From Saturnia japonica (Eukaryota; Arthropoda; Insecta; Lepidoptera; Saturniidae): 64,000 nt of DNA. Shown here one piece after another: positions 55,801 to 58,884 of this stretch. The stretch spans positions 16,080,501 through 16,144,500 of the forward strand of contig CM065321.1 of assembly GCA_033032175.1 (NCBI GenBank), in the 5' to 3' direction. The position numbers and the translations under genes were made by a program. Positions within the stretch are counted from its first letter, which is position 1. Each line of letters opens with the position of its first letter. The notes beneath the pieces are model-generated. The model was given only the letters and a program-made list of their open reading frames with translations. It was not told the origin of the DNA and made no database searches.

Positions 55801-58684
55801 GCCAGACGGGTGCTGTGTCTGGTGGGCAGCTGCCCCGACTGTTGTAGTCGGGTTCTTGTATATATACTCAACGATAGAGTTAATTTCTATAGCGCAATGT
55901 AGGATAGTAGGAAGCTACTTATGTGGCTCGATAGATGTCGCTCTACGTGTCGCTACGTAGTTGTGTCGATGCGTCGATGCGTTAGTTGTGGCGAGAGATG
56001 TCGCTACATATCTCTCTCTGTTTATGATATAGTTATTTATTTTGTCTCTCTCTGACCAAGTACTGATATTCCTTTCTTGTTAGAAACGTTGCGTTGCAAT
56101 AACGATGCTTAACATTTTAACTAATAATCGTAGTCTTATGGCGTTCAAAGAATTTCGACAAAATAAATATTAGCACGACATTTCTTGTCAATATTACAAA
56201 CTTGTCGATTTACATTTTATTATACGGGATCAATCAAATTGTTTGCAGCATGGCGTCGCTCCTATCAAAGTTTAGAATAGACTATTCGGCTTTGAAAATG
56301 GTACCCGATATAACGAAGCGGCCAAAGGACTCAACGCTTGCTTATTTCGACAAACTCATCGCTCCGTTTAAGACGCCCGATGATAGTAACGACGAAGGTA
56401 CGTGTTCAAACCGTTACTTCGGTAATCCACAAAATTGTTCTCGCATTTCGGCATTATTTTGCTTTGTGAGTCATATTCAGAAATGTATAACTTTTCGTCA
56501 TGTTCATAATATGAGTGTATAAATATTTCATCATTGGAAGAATTCCTCATCCTGGCAGACGTGGGCATAGAGTTTAGGCAGTCAATTGGTATACTCACGA
56601 CTTTGTTTTAAAAATCGTTTTGTATCAATTTTTTTCATACTAACAGAGTATTAATTAAATGCATGGATTGCATGAATAACAAACTTAGATGTTATTAGTT
56701 ATTAGTTATTACAAACTTTTGTTGAGATTTTTTTTCGAAGATAGGTAATCTATACAATTAATAAAATTGAAGTGTCTGTTTGTAATGTCAAATAATAGCT
56801 TTTTACTAAATTCATATGAAAGAATATACGATAACAATAACAAAACACCAATTTTTAATATTTTTGTTTGTCTGTTTTTTCCGGGTAATCTCCGAAACGG
56901 TTGGACAGATTTTGACGGGATTTTCAATGGTAGAAAGCTGAATTTATAGGAGGCAACTTAGGCTACTTTTATTTTAGAAAAATAATTATGGTTCTGCACA
57001 AAAAAAACTGGTCATGGTGAATCAATTCGGGCGCTTAAATGGCTTATGCTGAGTAAACCATAAGAGATATAACAAATTAATGTACCACATAATCATAGGC
57101 ATTTAAAAGACCTACAAAAAAGTTCGGGAGAGTATAACACCCACAATAAGCATTTTTGACTTTAAAATAGCAGGGACCGGGGGGCAAGATTCGCGCGGGC
57201 ATTCTGTAGTCCATGTGAGCGAAGCCACGGGCACAGCTAGTCTCATATAAAGCAACTCTCACCATCCTGTAACCAACATGAAATCTTGTGTCCCTTTGTA
57301 TCTTGAAGCGATGATATGACTTTATCACAACAATTGTTCGCATTATAGATATATCAATTACCAAGTAAATTCATTTATTCTTTTTTCTCGTTGGATAGCA
57401 CTATTACAGGACCAGTTCTTCTCATGTTGTTCTCACCTCTCGTACTTGCCAGATTGCTTGAAGGTCCTGGTTCCTGCTTCTCTCCTCGGAGTCGTAGCAT
57501 GAAGTTTTATAGCATATAACCTTCCTCAATATATAGGCTATAATATGCAATAAATATTTTTTTCAAATATGACTGGTAAAGTGCGTTTTTAGGGCAGGTG
57601 GAAAAATGGACAATCACACATGGTACTATGTTTGTGTCGATAGAAAACGATACCTAACGCTCAACATATATTTTCTCATAAAACAACACTTAGCAACGCG
57701 TTAGTGGTACGAGGTGGGGTGAGCGACGCGGTCATTCAGAGAAAACAAACACGTTTTCAGTTGTGATTTTGTTTTTTTTTTAGTAGTTTTAATTTTGGTA
57801 TTATGTGAATGACTACTCTACGTGTCGCCATCAGAGAACGACAGTGGAACTGATTGACCGGATTTAATTAAATCTAAATTGATCTTAGGGATGCACTAAA
57901 CACGTTTTCTTACTTCTTTTTTCATTCTCAACTTACGACACAAAATAAATAATTAAAACATCATATATAATATGTACTTATTTAATTATAATAAATAGAA
58001 ATGTTCAATGATTGAAAGATTACATGCCCAAAAAAGTGCTAGATCGTAAGCCAGGACCCGAAAAAGCATGGATGGTCACGCATAACACGGATATATGTAA
58101 TCAGGGAAAGACAATAAAAATCAACAACATAGACCTAATCACGACACAGAGCAGATGTCTCTGGAGACGACAGATTAGGAGAGCCGACTCCAAATAAAAG
58201 TTGTATATACCCTGACGAATAAGTTCAATAATTTTATTTTATTCCCGAGATTGACTTTAGAACTTGCAATAAAAATTGAACCATACCAAAAAAGGTTGGT
58301 TACCTTTGCGGCTGGCGCAAAGTTCATTGTCCGTTTTTCCGCTTGCCTTAGAAACACACTATAGCTCTAAAGTTTAGAACGTTCAAACAAACAAATCTTG
58401 ATAATGTTAGTTACGATCAATGGTTTGGCAACACAGGAGGTATAACGGAGGCGGATTTACTGGCGGCTCGGGATCGCACGCACAGGCATTTGAGGTTGCG
58501 GGAGCTGATATTGGAGCAGTCGAATGGCGCAAGGCTGGTTTGCGTGACGCTGCCGATGCCTCGCCGGCGGGGGGTCGTGCCGCCTCCGCTCTACATGGCC
58601 TGGCTGCATGCGATCGCATCCGCTGCTGACAACACGCTATTAGTACGTGGAAACCATTCCGCTGTTCTCACATTCTATTCATAG
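21694..58684 (+). CDS. NKCC: Sodium-(potassium)-chloride cotransporter, SLC12 family (NKCC/NCC type), 23 coding exons, one-base frameshift in exon 7
   Basis: Exons: 21694-22086, 32723-32832, 33545-33659, 36502-36661, 37077-37172, 37723-37892, 39374-39565, 41087-41226, 41865-42062, 42588-42695, 43682-43805, 44923-45044, 47124-47259, 48145-48244, 48931-49042, 50285-50526, 51205-51338, 52708-52767, 53661-53772, 55039-55175, 55263-55377, 56249-56397, 58437-58684. All are GT-AG with matching phases; allowing for one missing base in exon 7, they give 1157 residues. The family moves Na+, K+ and Cl- together across the plasma membrane. Diagnostic signs: NIWGVMLF (Cl- site) in exon 4, [14 protein letters not shown] in exon 6, [18 protein letters not shown] in exon 8, the paired serines of [14 protein letters not shown] in exon 10 (Na+ site; KCCs lack the second Ser), twelve membrane spans across exons 4-13, and the SLC12 C-terminal domain ending [14 protein letters not shown]. 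Insect Ncc69/masBSC-like; which insect paralogue is not resolved. Confidence 0.95.
23323..23594 (+). mobile_element. LTR-like repeat, copy A (intron 1 of the cotransporter)
   Basis: Starts TGTAGCGACATCTCTCGCC, has GTTGAGTATATATACAAG (a TATA-like box) and ends ACCTCCGCTAAAG. A 274-base relative lies in inverse orientation at 55735-56008. It interrupts a repeat whose uninterrupted version is at about 13800-13860, so it is a discrete insertion, possibly a solo LTR. It does not show the usual ...CA end, so the class is uncertain. Confidence 0.5.
23690..24320 (-). pseudogene. Mariner transposase fragment
   Basis: On the minus strand, KLRYILMRK (start, about 24145) is followed after a deletion by [60 protein letters not shown] and a degenerate [13 protein letters not shown]. 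This is the N-terminal half of a mariner transposase. TCTGGGAAAAAGTTCGTGG near 24318-24296 resembles the mariner inverted terminus. The catalytic C-terminal half is absent. Confidence 0.75.
24412..24446 (+). repeat. (GA)n microsatellite
   Basis: Near-perfect GA repeat preceded by a short CA run. Confidence 0.9.
24450..24628 (-). mobile_element. CR1/L2-like LINE 3' fragment
   Basis: TCCCAGACATTACTATCATT and AAGTAATGTGCTTCGGGATC match 40555-40690, part of the minus-strand LINE family seen at 9270, 40370 and 48268. Confidence 0.55.
24640..25365 (+). pseudogene. LINE reverse-transcriptase C-terminal fragment (Jockey/CR1 type)
   Basis: In shifting frames it reads [61 protein letters not shown] and [20 protein letters not shown], the thumb and C-terminal tail of an insect LINE ORF2. 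Frameshifts near 24890 and 24985 disable it. It ends with a short A-run at about 25358. Confidence 0.75.
25367..25640 (-). mobile_element. tRNA-derived SINE
   Basis: On the minus strand it starts GCCTCAATAGCCTAGTGGTC (A-box-like), then GGCCTGGGTTCGATTCCCAG (B box), a non-tRNA body (GTTATTGGTTTTTTCTATTC) and a TTATG-repeat tail. The tRNA-like head cannot form a proper acceptor stem, so it is a SINE and not a tRNA gene. Confidence 0.7.
25677..26010 (-). pseudogene. RTE-type LINE ORF2 C-terminal fragment
   Basis: Minus strand: [20 protein letters not shown] then [40 protein letters not shown] and [14 protein letters not shown]. The 'RLRWFGHVxRM...GRRRPRxxWxD' signature is the C-terminus of RTE-like elements. 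A stop (after RRMTK) is present. Confidence 0.75.
26180..26298 (-). mobile_element. Helitron-like fragment, 5' end
   Basis: Minus strand start TCTATACCAATATTATCAAA, then GTTTGAACACGCTAATCTCT; same type as 13063 and 27205. Confidence 0.45.
26985..27195 (+). repeat. Dispersed repeat (partner at 61860-62085)
   Basis: CCTATGGACGCTTGTAACAC and GCGTTGCCGACCTTGAACCC are shared in the same order and orientation with 61900-62060. Class unknown; probably a LINE 3' UTR. Confidence 0.5.
27205..27890 (+). mobile_element. Helitron-like copy, family 2
   Basis: AAGCTGAAGAGTTTGTTTGT, AATCTCATGAACTACTGGTG, GCGAAGGTGTTTTTGTATAG and a degenerate terminus GAAGTTGCCGGGTCAGCGAG. Same order and orientation as 13063-13480. 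Confidence 0.45.
28405..28650 (+). pseudogene. LINE RNase H/zinc-knuckle C-terminal fragment
   Basis: [20 protein letters not shown] then [16 protein letters not shown]: the 'CxxCxxxxETxxHxxxxC' zinc motif at the C-terminus of R1/Jockey-type LINE ORF2. No catalytic part remains. Confidence 0.65.
28976..30246 (+). mobile_element. Full-length mariner element (about 1.27 kb) with inverted termini
   Basis: The left end TTAGGTCGGGGAAAAAGTGT (about 28975) and the right end GAAACTTTTTCGCCAACCTA (to 30244) are inverted repeats in the AGGTTGGC-AAAAAGT style of mariner, bounded by TA. It encloses one decayed transposase (29150-30172). The length matches intact mariners. Confidence 0.82.
29150..30172 (+). 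pseudogene. Mariner transposase, inactivated
   Basis: Starts [20 protein letters not shown] and [14 protein letters not shown] (mariner N-terminal helices). Then [48 protein letters not shown] (first catalytic D in TGDE), [26 protein letters not shown] (second D) and [20 protein letters not shown] (third D; DD34D). TAA stops after [10 protein letters not shown] and after DHKTV, plus frameshifts near 29645 and 29745-29760, prevent a product. Confidence 0.85.
30727..30902 (+). repeat. Dispersed repeat R4, plus copy
   Basis: AACCGATTTTAAAGAAAAAA, TTCAGCCATAACTTCTTTAT and GACACCTCAATGGTGGTCCC. Relatives at 30925-31112 (minus), 31722-31905 (plus), 52935-53175 (plus) and 63812-64000 (minus). Confidence 0.6.
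30925..31112 (-). repeat. Dispersed repeat R4, minus copy, tail-to-tail with the previous one
   Basis: ATTGATTTTGAAGAGTTCCC, TTGAAGGTCCAATACCAAAG and AAGAAGTTATGGCTGAAAAT are the reverse complement of R4. It abuts the plus copy, making a large imperfect palindrome. Confidence 0.6.
31113..31265 (-). mobile_element. Probable tRNA-derived SINE fragment
   Basis: The minus strand has GAGTTCGAATCCCTGC (B-box-like), then GGGTAAAGAAAACATCGTGA, the block also seen at 45420-45460. No full tRNA fold. Confidence 0.4.
31722..31905 (+). repeat. Dispersed repeat R4
   Basis: TTCAGCCATAACTTCTTTGT, CCTCAATGGTTGTCCCATTT and AGAACTCTTCAATAAATGGA. Confidence 0.6.
31948..32205 (-). repeat. Dispersed repeat R3, minus copy with a 13-G run
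   Basis: Reverse complement of 39858-40190 and 41400-41765 (ACGTATTGCGTGCACGGAAG-type block, TGACATTGTCAC and ATGAAAAGTG). A run of 13 Gs lies at 32056-32068, where the other copies have CCTCCC or CCCCCCC. Confidence 0.6.
32284..32320 (+). mobile_element. Fragment of the SINE-like family
   Basis: AAGTCCGGTGAAGCTGTAAA then AGCC matches the 3' block of 20131-20545, followed by unrelated sequence. Confidence 0.5.
32723..32832 (+). CDS. NKCC: Cotransporter exon 2 (residues 132-168)
   Basis: Acceptor aattccag, donor gttggt. Acidic segment [17 protein letters not shown] to the start of the regulatory motif (YGKSFR). It is joined in phase 0 to exon 1 across a 10.6-kb intron and in phase 2 to exon 3. 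Confidence 0.88.
32950..33265 (+). mobile_element. MITE family M1, 3'-truncated copy
   Basis: ACCCCCAACACAAGTAACCT, CTGCTGTAAGTTGGTGAGGA and TTGGTTCAGCCGTTTTGAGC; matches 43955-44383 but lacks the right terminus. Confidence 0.55.
33545..33659 (+). CDS. NKCC: Cotransporter exon 3 (residues 168-206), regulatory phospho-segment
   Basis: Acceptor gacctcag, donor gtaggt. With exon 2 it reads [20 protein letters not shown], aligning with the WNK-SPAK/OSR1 phosphorylation segment of vertebrate NKCC (pattern YxxTFxHxTxDAxPRxDxYR). The second threonine (T171) is kept; the first is serine (S166). Ends [14 protein letters not shown]. Confidence 0.9.
33660..34332. other. Intron 3 left part, nothing recognised
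   Basis: T-rich intronic sequence. A GC-richer 34150-34330 stretch (GTGCGGGTGCAGCGGCCATC) may be a repeat fragment but has no partner in the window. Confidence 0.35.
34333..34600 (-). other. Unidentified open frame in cotransporter intron, possible retroelement piece
   Basis: The minus strand encodes [20 protein letters not shown] then [20 protein letters not shown] and [13 protein letters not shown], ending TAA. The composition looks protein-like and not like random AT-rich sequence, but I do not recognise the family. The upstream CGTAACGCAG/GAGCGGAGC region is repetitive in style. It may be a fragment of a retroelement or an exapted exon; no start or splice context is evident. Confidence 0.3.
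34783..34829 (+). repeat. Poly(A) tract of 47 bases
   Basis: Uninterrupted A run in intron 3. Could be a retroposon tail, but no element could be delimited 5' of it, and such a long homopolymer length is error-prone. Confidence 0.9.
35036..35095. repeat. CA/GA microsatellite
   Basis: ACACACACACGCACACGCG followed by ACACACACACGAGAAAGAGA-type sequence. Confidence 0.8.
35100..36501. other. Intron 3 right part, nothing recognised
   Basis: AT-rich intron with no exon, transposase or clear repeat partner; short reading frames here look random. Confidence 0.35.
36502..36661 (+). CDS. NKCC: Cotransporter exon 4 (residues 207-260), membrane span 1
   Basis: Acceptor cttccag, donor gttagt. Encodes [20 protein letters not shown] and [14 protein letters not shown]: the strongly conserved entry to TM1, with the GVM chloride-site backbone. 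Confidence 0.95.
37077..37172 (+). CDS. NKCC: Cotransporter exon 5 (residues 260-292), membrane span 2
   Basis: Acceptor ttcggcag, donor gtatgt. Encodes [20 protein letters not shown] then [13 protein letters not shown] (TM2). In vertebrate NKCC2 this region is alternatively spliced; no second version of the exon was seen in the flanking introns. Confidence 0.94.
37723..37892 (+). CDS. NKCC: Cotransporter exon 6 (residues 292-348), membrane span 3
   Basis: Acceptor gatattcag, donor gtgagt. Encodes [20 protein letters not shown] and [18 protein letters not shown]. The tyrosine pair (295-296) is where the family's K+-coordinating Tyr lies. Ends SAYMVSKSW. Confidence 0.95.
37893..39373. other. 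Intron 6, mostly unrecognised; possible LINE 3' end near 38920-39300
   Basis: At about 38770-38850 AACTTATTGTCTGGTAAATC resembles the LINE family at 40640. From 38905 a GAAAGAAAAG run precedes TTTATTTATTCACCACACAC, which on the minus strand reads like a 3' end (AATAAATAAAC then a CTTTT-type tail). The rest is plain AT-rich intron. Confidence 0.35.
39374..39565 (+). CDS. NKCC: Cotransporter exon 7 (residues 349-413), spans 4-5, with a one-base deletion
   Basis: Acceptor ttttcag, donor gtaagt. The exon reads [24 protein letters not shown] up to 39445; the conserved [20 protein letters not shown] then continues only in a different frame. Family members read EWE-x-KAQ here, so one base is missing between about 39443 and 39451. 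As written, translation meets TGA at 39470-39472 (codon 381). Exon 8 joins the second frame, so the rest of the gene expects the missing base. Either sequence error or a true null allele. Confidence 0.93.
39722..40190 (+). repeat. Dispersed repeat R3, interrupted by a retroposon
   Basis: ATACGTGAAGCAAAAAC (to 39753) continues after the insertion with CTTTGTGCCCATTTTAAAGC and ends ACCGCTAGTTTA. Relatives at 31948-32205 (inverse) and 41280-41765. Confidence 0.65.
39754..39847 (+). mobile_element. 5'-truncated SINE-like retroposon with poly(A) tail and 10-bp target duplication
   Basis: CCAAGTCCGGTGAAGCTGTA to CAGTTC plus an A-run, flanked by AAGCAAAAAC at 39744-39753 and 39848-39857. Truncation, tail and duplication together are the marks of target-primed insertion. 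Confidence 0.8.
40370..41045 (-). pseudogene. CR1/L2-like LINE, ORF2 C-terminus and 3' UTR
   Basis: The minus strand encodes [20 protein letters not shown] then [20 protein letters not shown] (reverse-transcriptase C-terminal region), followed by the 3' UTR with GATGTCTGGAAGTGACTCC and a TTTTGATTTTGA tail at about 40370. It is the best-preserved copy of the family and lies in intron 7. Confidence 0.7.
41087..41226 (+). CDS. NKCC: Cotransporter exon 8 (residues 413-459), membrane span 6
   Basis: Acceptor cctttcag, donor gtgatt. Encodes [20 protein letters not shown] then [20 protein letters not shown], the most conserved block of the family, containing the Pro/Thr that help bind K+ and Cl-. 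Confidence 0.95.
41280..41765 (+). repeat. Dispersed repeat R3, longest copy
   Basis: Contains an open stretch ([20 protein letters not shown] then [19 protein letters not shown]) and the shared 3' part (TGACATTGTCACACAATGAA). The frame is not kept in the other copies, so a coding role is doubtful. Class unknown. Confidence 0.5.
41865..42062 (+). CDS. NKCC: Cotransporter exon 9 (residues 460-525), membrane span 7 and large outer loop
   Basis: Acceptor atttccag, donor gtgagt. [20 protein letters not shown] then TVLRDASG. The loop holds a potential N-glycosylation site NRT at residue 513, in the TM7-TM8 loop that is glycosylated in NKCCs. Confidence 0.95.
42146..42545 (+). mobile_element. Helitron-like family 1 fragment
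   Basis: AAAGTGTCTGTTGTAATGTC, GGGTAATCTCCGAAACGGG and CGCTTAAATGGCTTACGCTG align with 56770-57100. Confidence 0.5.
42588..42695 (+). CDS. NKCC: Cotransporter exon 10 (residues 526-561), membrane span 8
   Basis: Acceptor tttaaag, donor gtgaga. [20 protein letters not shown] then [12 protein letters not shown]. Ser547-Ser548 match the Na+-site serine pair of Na+-dependent members. Confidence 0.95.
43368..43600 (+). mobile_element. Helitron-like family 1 fragment (3' part)
   Basis: GAGCGTTTAAATGGCTTATG to GAGCGAAGCCACGGGCATAG aligns with 57030-57240; terminus degenerate (GCGAG). Confidence 0.5.
43682..43805 (+). CDS. NKCC: Cotransporter exon 11 (residues 562-603), membrane span 9
   Basis: Acceptor ctgtttag, donor gtgaga. 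[20 protein letters not shown] then [20 protein letters not shown], matching the 'FAKGYGKNNEPxRGYxLTF' motif. Confidence 0.95.
43955..44383 (+). mobile_element. MITE family M1, complete copy with inverted termini
   Basis: AACCTCCGACACAAGTAACC at the left and TTTTGCGTCGGAGGTT at the right are inverted termini. About 430 bp, no coding. Other copies: 32950-33265 and 49139-49527, all in the gene's sense orientation. Confidence 0.72.
44480..44760 (+). mobile_element. CR1/L2-like LINE 3' end, plus copy
   Basis: Reverse complement of the 48268 and 40555 copies: GTGATGTCTGGAAATGACTC, CTTACCGGTTCTTCTCGATA, GCCTTCTTAGGGCCTAAATT and tail TTTTGATTTTGATT. Confidence 0.6.
44923..45044 (+). CDS. NKCC: Cotransporter exon 12 (residues 603-643), membrane span 10
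   Basis: Acceptor gattacag, donor gtgagt. [20 protein letters not shown] then [20 protein letters not shown], a strongly conserved family block. Confidence 0.95.
45275..45645. mobile_element. SINE/MITE-like repeat with inverted ends
   Basis: AAGTGACGATGTGGCCCAAG near 45282 is mirrored by CTTAGGCTACATCGTCACTT near 45625-45645. The interior has a SINE-like block (TCACGATGTTTCCTTTCACC) also seen at 31150 and a partial relative at 47945-48110. Confidence 0.45.
45849..45962 (-). tRNA. tRNA-Leu(CAA) with intron
   Basis: The minus strand runs GTCAGGATGGCCGAGCGGTC (acceptor and D arm), anticodon stem CCAGA, loop CTCAAG with anticodon CAA at 45926-45928, a 31-nt intron (45894-45924) inserted after the base 3' of the anticodon, stem TCTGG, long variable arm as in Leu tRNAs, T arm GTGGGTTCGAATCCCAC and 3' TTCTGAC plus discriminator A at 45849. 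The spliced length is 83 nt. A-box (TGGCCGAGCGG) and B-box (GGTTCGAATCC) are intact, and TTTTT at 45841-45845 is the pol III stop. It lies antisense in cotransporter intron 12. Eukaryotic tRNA-Leu-CAA genes commonly carry an intron at this position. Confidence 0.95.
46703..46985 (+). mobile_element. SINE-like retroposon, second long copy
   Basis: CAGGTAAATAGGTTCTGTAA, CCGAGGTTCGGTCACTCTTG and GACACGGTGAAGCTGTAAAA, with A-run after AGTCAGTTCTT. Same family as 20131-20545. Confidence 0.6.
47124..47259 (+). CDS. NKCC: Cotransporter exon 13 (residues 644-689), membrane spans 11-12
   Basis: Acceptor tgttgcag, donor gttaca. [20 protein letters not shown] then [20 protein letters not shown] and SYRKP. 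The preceding intron contains the antisense tRNA-Leu gene and a SINE-like copy. Confidence 0.94.
47300..47848. mobile_element. MITE with GC-rich inverted termini in intron 13
   Basis: GGCCGCTCCAGACTCACGCC at the left and GGCACGTGTCTGGAGCGGC at the right are inverted. Multiple TTCACG/CGTGAA words cluster near both ends. 549 bp, no coding. The target duplication is unclear, so the superfamily is undetermined. Confidence 0.7.
48145..48244 (+). CDS. NKCC: Cotransporter exon 14 (residues 689-722), start of cytosolic C-domain
   Basis: Acceptor aatgttgtag, donor gtaaaa. [20 protein letters not shown] then [14 protein letters not shown], matching the 'DVNWGSSTQA' entry to the C-terminal domain. Confidence 0.94.
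48268..48400 (-). mobile_element. CR1/L2-like LINE 3' end
   Basis: TCAAAATCAAAATCATCTTT, TTTAGGCCCTAAGAAGGCAC and GAACGTCAAAACACTACTGC. This uninterrupted copy defines the insertion point of the transposon at 9337. Confidence 0.65.
48931..49042 (+). CDS. NKCC: Cotransporter exon 15 (residues 722-759)
   Basis: Acceptor actttcag, donor gtgaat. [20 protein letters not shown] then [18 protein letters not shown], the first beta-alpha unit of the C-domain ('FRPQcLvmTG.P..RP'). Confidence 0.94.
49139..49527 (+). mobile_element. MITE family M1, diverged copy
   Basis: CCCCCACACGTGTAACCTAT, CTGCTGTAAGTTGGTGAGGA and CATCCCTCTTTTTGTGTCAG. Confidence 0.6.
49528..50284. other. Intron 15 right part, nothing recognised
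   Basis: AT-rich with an ATCGATTAAATCAATCGAT palindromic word near 49810. No coding or repeat partner found. Confidence 0.35.
50285..50526 (+). CDS. NKCC: Cotransporter exon 16 (residues 760-840)
   Basis: Acceptor ttctttcag, donor gtgagt. Contains [20 protein letters not shown] then [20 protein letters not shown], matching 'KAFYapv.ad.lr.Ga..LmQaaGLGr.kPNtlvlGfK'. Largest internal exon. Confidence 0.95.
50585..50800 (+). mobile_element. Degraded Helitron-like family 1 fragment
   Basis: AATTGAAGAGTAACTTAGGC and GGAGCCGCGGGCACAGCCAG correspond to the middle and 3' end of the family. Confidence 0.4.
51205..51338 (+). CDS. NKCC: Cotransporter exon 17 (residues 840-885)
   Basis: Acceptor tttttcag, donor gtaagt. 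[20 protein letters not shown] then [20 protein letters not shown]: the 'H.A.D...gv.vlR...Gld' segment. Confidence 0.93.
52095..52320 (+). pseudogene. hAT transposase C-terminal remnant
   Basis: [17 protein letters not shown], stop, [11 protein letters not shown] resembles the hAT dimerisation motif 'SNASVERVFSL...QWTDeRN'. Short and stopped; upstream intron sequence (51790-52050) may belong to it but is not recognisable. Confidence 0.5.
52708..52767 (+). CDS. NKCC: Cotransporter exon 18 (residues 885-905)
   Basis: Acceptor ttcccag, donor gtcagt, 60 nt, phase 1 in and out. [19 protein letters not shown], polar. It lies in the poorly conserved C-domain linker and, being symmetric, could be skipped without shifting the frame. 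Confidence 0.75.
52935..53175 (+). repeat. Dispersed repeat R4
   Basis: TTAATCAATTCGAATGTATC, TTTAGCCATAATCTTTGTTT, ATACCTCAAGGGTGACCCCA and GGGAACTCTTCAAAACC. Confidence 0.6.
53661..53772 (+). CDS. NKCC: Cotransporter exon 19 (residues 905-942)
   Basis: Acceptor attttatag, donor gtatta. [20 protein letters not shown] then [18 protein letters not shown], serine/threonine-rich linker. The donor is weak. Reading through it adds only Tyr then TAA, which would yield a truncated C-terminus. Confidence 0.75.
53773..55038. other. Intron 19, nothing recognised
   Basis: AT-rich intron. GC-richer words near 54765-54910 (ACCTTCCTACGTCGGACGCC and AGGACGATCGCGCACGAAC) look like inverted ends, since GTTCGTGCGCGACC near 54757 pairs with CGATCGCGCACGAAC near 54901; possibly a small MITE. 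No exon identified. Confidence 0.4.
55039..55175 (+). CDS. NKCC: Cotransporter exon 20 (residues 942-988)
   Basis: Acceptor gcgttcag, donor gtaact. Arginine-rich [20 protein letters not shown] leads to the conserved [16 protein letters not shown] second in-phase acceptor (tcgag before 55082) would shorten it by 14 codons, so the exact 5' edge is less sure than the conserved 3' part. Confidence 0.8.
55263..55377 (+). CDS. NKCC: Cotransporter exon 21 (residues 988-1026)
   Basis: Acceptor aaaaccag, donor gtgagt. [20 protein letters not shown] then [17 protein letters not shown]: the 'LTLLIPYLL..kk.W..ckiRvF' segment. Only 87 bases from exon 20, the shortest intron. Confidence 0.93.
55735..56008 (-). 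mobile_element. LTR-like repeat, copy B (inverse of 23323-23594)
   Basis: Reverse complement begins TGTAGCGACATCTCTCGCC at 56008 and ends CTTCCGCTAAAG at 55735. It then continues into element-like sequence at 55576-55734 that copy A lacks, suggesting that part of an internal region is attached here. Confidence 0.5.
56249..56397 (+). CDS. NKCC: Cotransporter exon 22 (residues 1026-1076)
   Basis: Acceptor gtttgcag, donor gtacgt. [20 protein letters not shown] then [18 protein letters not shown], matching '[15 protein letters not shown]'. Confidence 0.94.
56749..57240 (+). mobile_element. Non-autonomous Helitron-like element, both ends present
   Basis: Starts TCTATACAATTAATAAAATT after an A and ends GAGCGAAGCCACGGGCACAGCTAG before a T. 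The 5'-TC, 3'-CTAG, A/T insertion site and the GTGAGCGAAGCCAC hairpin just before the end fit Helitrons. 492 bp, no Rep/helicase. Confidence 0.65.
57241..58436. other. Intron 22 right part, little recognised
   Basis: A short block at 57500-57580 (TATAGCATATAACCTTCCTC) matches 26180-26210. 58360-58415 carries a decayed Helitron-like start (GTTCAAACAAACAAATCTTG) next to the exon 23 acceptor. Otherwise nothing seen. Confidence 0.35.
58437..58684 (+). CDS. NKCC: Cotransporter exon 23 (residues 1076-1157 and stop)
   Basis: Acceptor caacacag. Encodes [20 protein letters not shown], then [32 protein letters not shown] and the terminal [15 protein letters not shown] before TAG at 58682-58684. The tandem AG (cag|GAG|G) allows a one-glycine choice (start 58437 or 58440). 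GC-rich compared with neighbouring exons. Confidence 0.95.
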
Positions 58685-58876
58685 ATCTGATAAATCACTT
58701 GTAAAATTATCTTTACATTTTTACTTCTTTTGGCGCGTTTAGTGGACGGTACAATTGAGTAACTTCGTTTTAATTTTACTCTCTACTATACGCATTTTAT
58801 TTTATTCAGAATTGTTTTTTCAGTAAAATGAATTTACTTTACTGTCATTTATGCTGTTGGTACATACATTTAAAAA

Positions 58877-58882
58877 AATAAA
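58877..58882 (+). terminator. NKCC: Candidate poly(A) signal of the cotransporter
   Basis: AATAAA 193 bases after the stop codon, in AT-rich 3' UTR sequence. A longer 3' UTR is possible. Confidence 0.4.
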
Positions 58883-58884
58883 AA

